Assembly: GCA_016617855.1 (NCBI GenBank)
Contig: JAECUM010000851.1
Span: 62,001-126,000, forward strand
Source: Megalonaias nervosa
Lineage: Eukaryota; Mollusca; Bivalvia; Unionida; Unionidae
Reading direction: 5' to 3'
Length of the DNA: 64,000 bases
Shown: positions 22,376 to 34,145 of the stretch, one piece after another
How the letters are laid out: every line of letters begins with the position of its first letter
How positions within the stretch are numbered: position 1 is the first letter of the stretch
Made by a program: the position numbers and the translations under genes
Notes under the pieces: generated by a model
What the model saw: only the letters and a program-made list of their open reading frames with translations
The model's database searches: none
What the model was told of the DNA's origin: nothing

Positions 22376-24257
22376 ACATCCCTGACCTAATTTCAATATG
22401 CAGTACAACATGTCATTTCTGATTGATGTAAATAACACAAAACAAATGCAGAACAAAATCTCTTACACATCTGCATACATATCCATAATTCCACAAATAA
22501 AAAATTATTCCTGTACAGATAAATACTTGGATATCTAGTTACATCATGCACTGTAAATTAATTTGATGCAGTTCTATGACACTGATCAATGGCCAGAGTG
22601 GACTCGGAACCATTTATTACAATGTAATACTCTCTTGATTGCTACTTGGTAGACTCCAAGATTCAAACTAAAATGTGACATCCCAAAAATGTGATGCAAA
22701 TGGAGGCATCCTTGAAACTAATGATAATCAAAAATTTCCTACTGATGGCGTAGTTTTGGAAAAAATCGCCAAGAAATGAAGAAAACAATTTTCAGAAGAT
22801 GGTTTCAGAACAACCATATGCATATTGATGTTTTCGTTGATAGATTTCAGGATCAATTCTAAGATACTACTGGCAAAAATAACATTCTGAAAATAAATAG
22901 GAATAATTCAACTGAATTTGTCAAAACTGTGCACCACATGTCATCATGATTAAAGTACAGTTGGTGTAAACATACCAATATATTATACCTTATACAGACG
23001 TAAGAACTTTATCCTAGGCCAAACTTCTGCAAAATATAACTCTACTTAGTAGACTTTTACCCACCATAATTTAGTCTTTGACAAAAGTTTTATTTGCTCC
23101 ATTGCTGGGAACAACTTCGCAGCTATTATCTTTTAAGCAGAGATATTTTAATTTCTTTAATCTCATGATAATCGTTTTATTTCTTCAAATAATATAATGG
23201 ATATAATATGATGACTTCCCTATAAATCAAAAAAGATATTTGTTCCTGCTATTTAAAAGCTGTAAATTTACAGAAAAAAATCCAAGGCCCCTCCCCATAA
23301 TATTAAATTACTGGTCCATAACAGAACTGCAGTATACCATGGTATGTTCAGAAATACCATGGTACAAAACATCTTGTACCCAGCTCAAGTTTATCATGAT
23401 TAGAGCTAAGAATTACTATGTATATAAACATTTTAAAGTTTTTAAAGTAGCACTAATGCATAATATGAAAAGTTATATGATTCCAAGAAACTCAAAAGGA
23501 GTGCTGTCCTTGTAAAAACAACTTTCTGCCCCATAAAGTACATGTCAAACATTTTGACAGCATAGGTAATCTAAGTCAAACTTCCAAATTTAAAAAACGG
23601 CAACGTCAGTTTTGAGTTCTGTAAATATTGCACCAGAATAATATTTACATATCCAAACAAGTGTGGCTGTTACCATTGAAACTCTTGATACACATTAAGA
23701 TTATTGAAGATTCCAGAACAAGAAATGTGCTTTGTGGAAAATCTGCCTGTATAATATATGAGACAATGAGGGGTGTCTCAAACCTTTATACAAATGGTAG
23801 ATTACGAGTCCTCTAGAATCTAGATGGTACCACAATTTCCAGTGAAGACTTGCAGCAAATTTAAATCACAATGATATTTAACATTAATGATGGAGGAATT
23901 GATATGAATTTAATATAATGAATACTGTAATCATTAATGGAAATTAACGTGGAGAGTGATGGAGTAAATATACACTTTCATCCTTGTGACCTTTAACTGA
24001 GTGCATGACTGCAGTGCATGCTATCTATTTAACCAAAGACTGCTTCTTATGTCTTTAATATTGCTTAATTCCATGAACTGTTGCTGTTAAGCCACAATTC
24101 AGTTACTTTACTCAACATTTCTTTATTGTGTTTTGTATGGAATGCTGATGCATTCAGCAGGGTATCATACTTATGCATTTGTTTCAGTTTATACTCCTGA
24201 TTCATTATCTTGTTTTCAGGTGTCACATCATGTAACGGACCTGTCAAAAAATTTTTA
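22376..24257. other. AT-rich non-coding stretch
   Basis: No gene. Repeated ATACCATGGTA words near 23335-23362 form a small inverted repeat. Confidence 0.45.
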
Positions 24258-24600
24258 ATTGCTCCAGTGGCCTAGTGGTTAGAGCATCCGACTCAGATGT
24301 AGGAGGTTGCAGATTCAAACCCCAGCAGAGTCATACCAAAGACTTATAAAAATGGTACTAACAGCTGCCTTGCTAGGTGCTCAGCATTAAGAGGTTAGTG
24401 TTAGAACTGGTCGGCCTGGTGTCAGGATAATGTGACTGAGTGGGACATCATGCTACATGTCTGCAGCAGGATGCCCCAGTGCTCGACATCACTATAAACT
24501 GCCACACTGCAGAATTCATAGCAATATGACTGAAAAATTGTTAAATTATGTTAAATTATGTTAAAAATCCAAATCATACATACACACTCAAACAATTGTC
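24258..24600 (+). mobile_element. SINE family B, near-complete copy
   Basis: The tRNA-like head has an A box at TGGCCTAGTGGTTAGAGC and a degenerate B box (AGATTCAAACCC for GGTTCGAACCC). Then come AGTCATACCAAAGACTTA, CATCACTATAAACTGCCACA and the 3' end TATGACTGAAAAATTGTTAA with an AT-rich tail. Matches 51356-51665 and the split copy at 55.1-55.8 kb. Moved by a LINE in trans; no protein. Confidence 0.85.
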
Positions 24601-24619
24601 AAACAGAATTATTCAAGCC

Positions 24620-24765
24620 AGCTTAGCAGAGGACTTAATTCAGATCAGCACCATTTTGGTTTACGATCAAGAAATTAATATAAGAAGCATTTTAGTGAAA
24701 ACCCCATACTGACATGACCATCCATTCAGTAGTGATATGATTTACAGTGGGCATATAAAATATAC
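24620..24765 (+). repeat. Single diverged unit of array family A
   Basis: CAGATCAGCACCATTTTGGTT, then GTGAAAACCCCATACTG and GACCATCCATTCAG, follow the 27-28 kb unit order. Confidence 0.55.
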
Positions 24766-27000
24766 ATTTTACAAAAATATCATTCTATCATAAAGGAAGA
24801 AAGGAATGGTTATAGATACTCACAGGAATTACATTTAAAAGCACACAGCAACTAAATGCCATAACAGATCAATTAATTCTTTCGTTTCCTTTTATTTTTC
24901 TAAAATAATGGGTTTATCTAGGCCATGTGTAAACAATCTTTCCATTCATCAATAAGATGTAGAGGCTTCATTTCTCTACACCTTGCAATCCAACATGATT
25001 ATAGATTATAAGTGCCAAGACTTTATAATCTTTTTTTCCTAGCTGATTTAGTGTTACAAAAATAGAAACACCTAGCATGATTTAGTATTCATCTATATTA
25101 AAAGTCCATCAAAAGCAGCAAGTACCAAATGTAATCAACCAAAAAAAAGATACTATCTGGTCTAGAAATCCAATATTCCACACTGCTTAGATTAGTAGCA
25201 ACACTACTAAACCATTCTGACTTGAAATACTGTGTTAATACAGGGTTGTATGATTGAGGCAGTGCAGGGGTTGATTTAGCCACTGCCCTGCCTACCCATG
25301 ACCTATGGGTCTTGAGTGTCAGATAATACTAACAGCTACAGGTCCACAGAAAAAGAAAGTTATTAAATAAATTCTATTAAATCAAGAAAATTTCATCCTA
25401 CAATTTAGTCTGATGTCAAATATGTTCCATTTTATGATTTTGTCAAGTATCTGAATTAAACATGATCACATCTAATATTGTAGGGTTGTATGTCTCTAAC
25501 ACTAAATTATACATGGTTATGTATATGGCCAGTGTACCAGACTATATCTGACACCAAGTTTTTAACCAATTAAAATATCTGATAAATTAATGTGTCGATT
25601 CATGAAGCAAAATAGTGTCAGCCTTAGAGCATGAACTATGAACTAATTACTAACCACTGACGGTTAGAGAAACAAAGGAAGTACATGTGAAAAGAAAAAT
25701 CATGTGATTATTTGCCAAATTGGAAGAAGGAGTTTACATGGTTGGTGCCCAGTGCAACAAAGTACAACATGCTGTATTTACCAAAATAAATGAAACTTTT
25801 GTTATGGGATGTAAAAACTATAAAATGGAAGTGCTATGAAAAGTCGGAAAGCCAACATGTCAACAAGTACAATTTTTCTGTAAATCCAAGCAAAAAAAAA
25901 AACAAATGACTTGGCATGGCACTTAGAATACTGAATCAGAAAAAAATGTTAAGACTTGCACATCTATTTATAATGTATTATAATAATTACTTTCAGCAAT
26001 AATAAAAGTGTTCTAAGTCATATAATGTTTTCAGGATATTGCAATTCAACAAGTGAATGAAATTATTTTGAATTAATTGAGAGGGCCAGTTTATTTCCCT
26101 GTTAACTTGCTCTGATGGTCAACTGAAAAATCTGTATTAAGTCAACCACTAGTAATATATGAAATGTTATGAATTCTGCATATCATGTAATATAGCAGCA
26201 ACCCATAAATGACAAGTATTTACATGGAATTTTACTAATTATATCTTGCATTATTTGAAAGCTTCAGTAATCATACTGCATAAAAATGGCTTGCAATCTG
26301 CATCGTGTCTTCTTTTATTTACTAAACCCATATTCACCTAAAGCCCTCCACATGCCTTTATAAGCGCACATCATTTCTGGTGTCAAACTTGCACAACAAT
26401 ATCCATTTCCTAATACCTGTATCTTGATCCTATGTCACAGTGGATTTCTGGGAAAGTTGTACTAATTCACAAAGTATATTGTTACATTTTCAAATGTTTT
26501 ACACAAGTTTTCTGGAAAATTGAAAAGATGATACTGTTGAATACGTATAGTGTTTTTAATGTCAAAGATCTTGCTAAGGCTTACAAAATGCTGTATTCAA
26601 TATGTGGGTAAGCAGATACACATAACTTCCCTACTACAGAAAGAATCTTGGATGACAATCGGTCACTTCCCCACTACAGAAGCAGTCTTCTATGACTAGC
26701 CATCAGTGTGCAATCTATGGTAATGAACCTGTAGACCAATTTTAACAGTAGGTGTCTGTAACTGGCCAAGGAAGTTAAACATTCTGGGTTGATTAGTGGC
26801 GTTGACACACAAATCATATATCATGCCAAGTTAAACCCCATACTGTAAGGCTACCTGTTGTGTGTGCAAATGCCTATGTACAGAATTCTCAGATGGGAAT
26901 CATAGTAACTCCTCCTCCCCTAAGCTGAGCTGACCAATCATAGGAAGTATATAACTCCACTACCATTAGACAAAAGGCTGAAACATCTGGTAAAGCAAGA
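24766..27000. other. AT-rich non-coding stretch
   Basis: A short direct duplication (ACTTCCCYACTACAGAA) at about 26626-26683. No gene or known element is recognised. Confidence 0.45.
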
Positions 27001-28570
27001 GTCCCTTGAAGGGACTAATGAACTACTGGCTGAAAAGAATTTTCAGGAATTCAAGATAAGACCATTTCTTCCCTTTAACTGCAGTGTTCAAAGTATCTCT
27101 GATATTCTTCAGCAATAACAAGATTTTCAAATTAGCGGTTATGGTGGCCATATAAGATTTCTGATTATACCATTTTCATTTAGAACTAAGCAGACTTCAT
27201 TAGAAGTCTTTTGGTAAAAAACCGATGTTAATATTACCATCCATTCTGGGAAAGTAGTAACAATATTTTCAAGATGCCCATCACTGCAGCCATATTTGAT
27301 GTACAAAATGGCATGATTTTTTATTCAGGACCAACCAGACATCAAAAGCAGTCAAATGGTGAAAGCTGATGTTGATATTGCCATCCAGTTAGAAGGAGTA
27401 GTGACAACATTTTCAAAATGACCACCATGGTGGCCATACTGAGGGTCAGTTTGCATCATTTTCATTTAGGACCAACTAGATACCATAAGAACTCATCCCA
27501 TTTCAAAATGATGTTCCATTTAAGAGTAGCCATAACCAAATGTTCAAGATGATTACCATGGTGGTCATATTGGATATCAGATTGGTACCATTTAACCCGG
27601 AGCCAACATGACATCTTATAAAGTCTTATGTTTTGGAGGTGTAACGATAACCAGACTTCAAGATGGCTGCCATGATGGCTGTACTGAATATGAGATTGGT
27701 ATTATTTTTATGTAGGACCAATAAGTCTTTGGTGAAAGCACAATCAAGAAGTAGTGATAAAAAAAATTTCTGATTGGCACCATTTTGATTTAGAACTAAC
27801 TATTCATAAGAAGTCATTCAATAAACCCCATGCTAATAAAACCAGCCATTTTGAAGGAGTAGCAAATATCTATTCAGGCGGAGTAGCAATAGCAAGATTT
27901 TCAAGATTGGACTTCAGATTAGAACCATTTTGATTAGGAATCAACTAGGCATCATAAAAAGTCTTCAGTTACAAAGCCCAAGGTAATAGGAGTTTACGAT
28001 CAGGTTAAGTAGCAAAGAGATTTTCAAGATGGCTGCTGTGGCATCCATATTGTGCTTCAGATCAGCACTATTTTCATTTAGAACCAGTTATACAATATCA
28101 TAAGTCTTCTGGTGAAAACCCCTGTCAATATGGCTTTTTGTTCAGGAGGAATACCAATAAAACTTTCAAGATGGCTGCTGTGGTGACCATATTGGATATC
28201 AGATGGGCACCATTTCATTAGGACCAACTAGACATCACAAGATGTCATTCAGTGAAAACCCAATGAAGATATGGCCATCCATTCACAATAAAAAGATTTT
28301 CAAGATGGCCATTGTGGCAGCCATATTCAATGTAAAATTGGAACCATTTTTCTCTAGGTCCAAATAGACATCATAAGAAGTCTTCTGGTGAAAACCCTGT
28401 GTCACTATGTCTTTTTTGACACAGTAGGGATAACAAGATTCTCAAGATAATTTCTGACGTGGCCCTACAGGACATCAGACCAGCGCCATTTTCATTTAGG
28501 CCCAACAATTAATCGTAAGTCTTTTAGTAAAAATCCCATGTTGATACAACCATCCATTTTGTAAAATATA
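27001..28570 (+). mobile_element. Leader plus tandem array, family A (about ten 115-170 bp units)
   Basis: A leader of about 120 bp begins with the hairpin GTCCCTTGAAGGGAC and ends GATATTCTTCAGCAATAAC. Diverged tandem units follow, each with AAGATTTTCAAGATGGC, CATATTGGATATCAGAT, CATTTTCATTTAGGACCAAC, TAGACATCATAAGAAGTC and GGTGAAAACCC. The same leader followed by the same units occurs at 30.45 kb. A fixed leader followed by internal tandem repeats is the design of pearl-type and Helitron-derived non-autonomous elements of invertebrates. No protein is encoded; the class is inferred. Confidence 0.7.
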
Positions 28571-29797
28571 CTCAAGTCTTACTTCGGAGTTGATTATTAT
28601 TTTTTTTGTTTTGCTGTCACCATATTCTTATGCCTTATGAGCTGGTGTGTTGTGCTAGTGCACTATGATTTTTTTTTTTTAAAATTTAGTTTTTTGTTTC
28701 TCCATTCAAGAGGGTTGTTATGTTCCAACAGACTGCACTATACATTTTGGACTTTACTTTAGTCTTGATGTATCAATATATGAATGGTTTGGTGTGCGAA
28801 ATACATGTATTCTGTGCCAGTACTTCCAAAATGTAAAGTACAAATAAACAACTTGATGAATAATAACAATGCGAACTGGAAGTATATCTTTTGCTCTAAC
28901 AATAAAATTTAAATGAAGTTTTAGAATTGGCCTACTTACCACAGAATCATTAGCCTATGCAACATATCTCCAAACTAGATCTCAATCCCTACACATTTTA
29001 ACTGTATCACTCCATAGCCAATAGCACTGTATCTCAAACTTTTAGCCACCTTCCTTTATACTCTAACATATTCTATTAAAAGATGCTTCTTGTCAGACAA
29101 ATTACAACTGTATTTAGACTCACCACATGGTCTGCTGATAAAATGAAGTTGTCATGGATCTTTGAATGAAATGGTTATGCTGCCCATAAATTTGAAGCCA
29201 TTAGCACCTGCAGCTCATTCATTATCTGTAATCTGAGTTGACCTGCTTGACCAAGCTGATAGATGAGCCCACTGGTTGACAAGTTCCATCTGTAACATTG
29301 CAGAATAGATAAATCCAATACAACCAATCAGCATGGATACAGATACAAAAAAAAATTTTAAAAAGGAGATTTATGTAACCTGGCAAACTGAAAAACAAGG
29401 AAAAAAGATGGAAAACTTTTCCATGAAACTACAGAATTCACATATACACATAAATGTGACAGCTAAATCTGTCTTGTGTGTGGGCAACTTCCTACTGATT
29501 TCATACAGAATGATTTTATAGCCTGCCAATCCCTGGTATTATTACTGGCTTTTGTTCCTACATCTAATCTGCTTCTACCTAATTGCTACAGAGTCTTGAA
29601 ACACAAATCTCACCTACTTTTTGTTGTGTAAACTCGGTCAATAAGAAGAATAAAGTGCAGTTTACATTGGATTGTGGCGAGGGTAAGGCATGTACTGTAA
29701 AACGTGTGGACAAAATTTCAAAATGGAGTTGCAATGTCATACTTTTTGGACATTAATCCACTTCTGGTGTGGCAATGTAGAAAATAATAATAATAAC

Positions 29798-29832
<35 letters not shown>

Positions 29833-30449
29833 CTCTTAATGGCATACATATTCTATTTGTGTAAACAATATTTATACCAAAATAAATAACATTACTGTTT
29901 CTATCTGCAGTTTCTTAAAACCATTACCATAATGTAATCTGATCTAACTATCAGTTATAATTACAATTTCAAGTTTTGTTTTGGTTGATTGAAAGTCATG
30001 ACCCAAATACATTGTGTACTACCAAAATTGTTACACAAACTGTAATAAATCTCTGAATGACCCAAAAGTTTTGACAGTATTAAAAACTGCCACCTGCTTG
30101 GCCATACAAAACCAGAATTATCAGAGGTGACCAGCAATTTTTCAAGTAATTTTGCTACTTCTTTCAAATGTTGTATCATAATAATAATACATTTATTTCA
30201 TTAGCATCAGCAACATGACAAGTTATACAAATAAAAAAAATGTATGTCAAATAACATTGACACAATACATAACAATAGCTGTAATACAAACAAAATACAA
30301 GATCCACCAAAAAAATGACTCAAAAGTTTATATAAACTTATTTCCACCGAGTCCAGGATCAGGATTTGGGGGGCATGGTACATTTTGCAAATTAAAATGT
30401 ATTTAATTATGCAAAGAAATTACTATTCATTATTAAAAACTTAACAAAA
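28571..30449. other. AT-rich non-coding stretch with an (AAT)n microsatellite
   Basis: An AAT trinucleotide run lies at about 29786-29830. No gene is recognised. Confidence 0.5.
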
Positions 30450-31030
30450 TCCCTTCAAAGGGCCTGACACTCCACCGGCTGAAAAAAATGTTCAGGAATT
30501 CAAGGTAAAACTTTTTTTTTTAAACTTTTGAGTGTTAAAACCATCTTTGATATTCTTCAGTGATAACAAGATTTTCAAACTATCTGTTTTGGTGGACATA
30601 TTGGATATCAGATTAGCACCATTTGTATTAGGACCAACAAGACATCATAAGAAGTCTTCCGGTGGACACCCCATGTTAATGACTTTCCATTTTGTGGAAG
30701 TAACAATAACATGATTTTCAAGATAGATGTCATGGTGGTGCTATTAGATATCAGAAGGTCACTATTTCTATTTAGTACCAACTAGACACAGTAAGTAGTC
30801 TTTCGTTGCTGACATGACCATCCATACAGGAATAGCATTCACAAGATTTTCAATATGGCCAATGTTGTGGCCATACTGGCTTTCCATATATGACCTTTTT
30901 GTTAGAAGAAATGGCAATAATAAGGTTTTCAAAATTGCCACTGTGGTGTCCACAATGGACATCAAATCAGCACCAGTTTCATTTAAGACCAACCAGTCAC
31001 CAAAACAAGTCTTTTATAAAAACTATGTAA
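30450..31030 (+). mobile_element. Leader plus tandem array, family A, shorter copy
   Basis: Begins CCCTTCAAAGGG and continues with the same leader (CGGCTGAAAAAAATGTTCAG, GATATTCTTCAGTGATAAC), then about three units. The shared left boundary with 27001 shows that the whole structure dispersed as a unit. Confidence 0.7.
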
Positions 31031-31242
31031 TATTGCAAAATATTGTAGAATAATTTTGCAGTACATTTTGTCGCGGTCAGCATGACATGTAACCATTAAA
31101 GGAGACCAGAAATAAAAATTTTCTTTTTATGTATGTAATTCTCTACAAATTTTAATTCGACTGTAATGTTTATAAATTACATATCGTAGGCGGGTAATGA
31201 TTATATTGCACGGAAGATACCACAATTCCGTAAATGTTGTTC

Positions 31243-31395
31243 TTGTTGTGGGGCTTAACGCCATTTTTCAGCACACGATAGGCTATACATGGCGGCCAGT
31301 AATAATGGTGGAGGAAGAACCCAGGAAAACCCTGGAAAGAACCACTGACTCATGAGAAGCTACTGGCAAGCTTTCTCACATATCCACATTGGCGG
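31243..31395 (-). mobile_element. SINE family A, truncated at the head
   Basis: Reverse orientation: a GTT-rich tail, GGGGCTTAACGCCATTTTTC, ATACATGGCGGCCAGTAATA, then AGAACCACTGAC. It stops near ATCCACATTGGCGG and lacks the tRNA-like head. Confidence 0.8.
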
Positions 31396-31561
31396 CTACA
31401 GAGAGAGAGATAGAAAGAACTACAGCATTGTCGATCTATCAGCAACAGGGATTTGGAAAAGACCAAAAGCACCAGTTGATGCTGACATGCCTGTGAAGTG
31501 AGTTCAATCAGTCACTCAATCATAAAATGAAATTTGTTCTATCAGTGTAACAAAACAGCTA

Positions 31562-31794
31562 CAGTAGAACTTCGATTATCCATTAGGGTGTGGGACTGAG
31601 ACCATGATGGATATGAGAATAGACGGATAACAGAATATGTACACTAAAAAGTATTAAACAATAGACCAGGCCATCAGAAAATCATAATATCTACATATGT
31701 ATGGGTACATGTTTTTTATATTTTGACGTACAATGCCCTGACGGTTAACAGAGACTAATGGTTAATCGGGTGCCGGATAATCGAAATTCTACTG
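31562..31794. mobile_element. Tigger/pogo-type MITE with TA duplications
   Basis: The terminal inverted repeats are CAGTAGAACTTCGATTATCC and, at the other end, GGATAATCGAAATTCTACTG, matching at 19 of 20 positions. TA flanks both sides (31560-31561 and 31795-31796), the target duplication of Tc1/mariner/pogo elements. The 233-bp body has no reading frame. A Tigger-like transposase would be the expected mover. Confidence 0.9.
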
Positions 31795-31941
31795 TATTTG
31801 AATTTCGCATAAATTTGGAGAAAGTGAATCATTCAAATGCAATGTTCAATTTCATTTTGTTTAAGTAATTGATTAAACTTATATTTTAGATATGAAGACT
31901 CTTATTCTACATCTCTTCAGATCTCCGTTATTCCATCCATC

Positions 31942-32035
31942 ATATTTCGCAGTATATTGTTTACTTGATCTGGGCAATTATACCATGATATTTCGCAGTA
32001 TATTGTTTACTTGATCTGGGCAATTATACCATGAT
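31942..32035. repeat. Almost perfect 46-bp tandem duplication
   Basis: Two copies of a unit containing ATTTCGCAGTATATTGTTTA and CTGGGCAATTATACCATGA start at 31944 and 31990. Identity close to 100% marks a recent event. Confidence 0.9.
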
Positions 32036-32239
32036 TGATCATCAACCTTGTCCCATGGGGCAAGGCTACTAACTCTTCAGTTGCTGTGGAGCTCTTCAGA
32101 CCATGTCACACATTGTAAACAAACTGTCCACTTACAAAGTTCCCGGGTGGACTGCAGGCTCTGCATGGTGCTGATGATGACATTAAATGGCTGAGCACAC
32201 ACTGCACATAATAATAATAATATCTACTATATAATGATA

Positions 32240-32405
32240 ACCAGAACACCATAAGGAGTGAGGAATCTTACACCATGTTGATATGACCATCCATTCTAAT
32301 GGAGGTCATAAGATTTTCGAAATGGCTACTCTAGCAGCCATAATTGGCATCAGATTGGCATTATTTTCATTTAGGACCAACTAGAAATCTTAAAGCCTTC
32401 TGCTG
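32240..32405 (+). repeat. Fragment of array family A
   Basis: Contains GTTGATATGACCATCCATTC, AAGATTTTCGAAATGGC and CATTTAGGACCAACTAG in the usual order. Confidence 0.6.
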
Positions 32406-32416
32406 AAAACTATGGA

Positions 32417-32932
32417 CGGGGATTACCGCCATAATTCTATGGCGTGTATTTTCTAACCTTCCTTGATGCATTATTGTAAATGACTGCTTGCAAGTGCTAC
32501 TTTCATAATTCTGTCCATATATATTGAACTCTTCATTGATGCAAACTGTACGTAGCAGTTTGCAAGTGCTACTTTCCTTCTGTGTTATTATCAAAGGCTG
32601 CTTGCAAGCGCTACATTCATAATTCTAGTCATGAATTTTCTATTCTTCATTGATACAAGCTGTAAATGGCTGCTTGCAAGTGCTACTTTCCTTCTGCGCC
32701 ACTGTATCTTGCAGTTTGCCAACTACTGAATTGATTCTACTGTTTGTCGTAGGGCAAACACTATGTCAGTTATTACAAGTTTTGTATATTCTGTTTATAA
32801 ACTTGCCATATTACAATTACATCATTTTAACTGCTGTTTTCATACAGATCTGGCCTTGCAATAATGTAAATACTAAGTTTTATCAGTATGTCTTTGTTGT
32901 CCAACTTGTGTCGCCATCTGTTGTCATAACGA
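32417..32932 (+). repeat. Arm 1 of a 515-bp long inverted repeat
   Basis: Runs from GGGGATTACCGCCATAATTC to CGCCATCTGTTGTCATAAC and aligns in reverse with 36425-36938. Inside, a unit with GCTTGCAAGTGCTACTTTC and TTCATTGATRCAARCTGTA is repeated three to four times. Fixed ends and an internal repeat suggest a mobile element; no coding frame. Confidence 0.75.
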
Positions 32933-32970
32933 TGTACTAGAGATTAGCATGGCATTATGACAACAGATGG
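32914..32970. repeat. 16-bp perfect hairpin
   Basis: CCATCTGTTGTCATAA (32914-32929) and its exact reverse complement (32955-32970) are separated by 25 bp, at the edge of arm 1. Confidence 0.85.
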
Positions 32971-33977
32971 GACTTTAAAGTTCTAAAGTTTTTCCTTTAC
33001 CAGAAATAATGCTCCCCAAGGAGCTTTACAACTTTCACTTTGTGTCGACGAACATTGTAACTCAGTCCCTTTTATTAAGGTGCACATTAGCAACAAGTTT
33101 AAGTCATTTTCTAAAACCATGTGCTTTCTCGACGATCTAAGTAATTTATAGTACCTTACGAAAACAAAAAACCTGTACACTGCAGCAGGGTGGTTCATCC
33201 TCTTCAACCCCCGTTTTGACACACTTAAGTATTTACTTTTGCCGTTTAAGAAATCTACTTCTTATTGATATCTCATTACTTTGGAAACAGTTATTTTAGC
33301 AAAGTAAGGATCAGAAACTACAATGATATGTTCCCTTGTACTATTCTTAACGAACTTTCATCATACGACCCCTGGATGTATGGATCGTATTGTACATCAC
33401 CTCACAAGGGTGTATCTTTTCCAGTGACTGTACATAAGCTCCGGTGAAAATAATATATTTCAGAGCAGCAACAATAGCATATAAAAAAGGTTTATAGGTA
33501 AAATTACATTAAAAAAATGAAGCATTCCTAAAAGTTTTCTTATTCTCATCACAATCTTTTTTGAACATATTTTGTCGCAAAAGCTGAAAAAATCAATTTG
33601 TGCAAAATCATGTTCATATCATGATACAAATATTTACTTGCGATTAGAAATATTAGATTTAGTGTATGATTTTTTCCAATACTTAATTTGCATTGTTAAT
33701 GTACAGAACCTCAACCTCTGAATGTATTTTTAAAAAAAAAAAAAAAAAGAACCCAAAATCAAAACAGCTTTAAAACTGTTTTGCATCCTTTAAAACTTGT
33801 CTGACTACTCATCACCAGCAGGTACATCAGGTGGTCTCCATTTTCTCATAATGACCCTGTTTTTCACAAAGTAACAAACTGGTACTTGTGTGGCTTCATT
33901 TTCTGAAACCCAGCCTTGTGTATTATCTGAGAAATAGTACTTGGGGTCCTATAACTCACATAAAAATGTGCTGCATG
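32971..33977. other. Non-coding stretch
   Basis: AT-rich with a poly-A run near 33730. No gene is recognised. Confidence 0.45.
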
Positions 33978-34145
33978 CAGGCCCAGTCCTAGGCTGTGAG
34001 GGGTCCAAGGTATCACGCGGGCCCAAGGCAGCAAGCGATGAGCACAGGGCACCAAGCCAAAAAATTGCATTGCGGGGTTGATTACCGTCAGCAGCGCGGG
34101 GCTCAAGGGGGTTGCCGCGTTTGCCTTGCCCTAGAGCCAGGCCTG
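33978..34145. mobile_element. GC-rich hAT-like MITE
   Basis: A 168-bp island far richer in GC than its surroundings. One end reads CAGGCCCAGTCCTAGG; the other, reverse complemented, reads CAGGCCTGGCTCTAGG. The flanking octamers GCTGCATG and ATCGCATG agree at five of eight positions, compatible with an eroded 8-bp hAT duplication. Short open frames across it are compositional. Confidence 0.55.
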
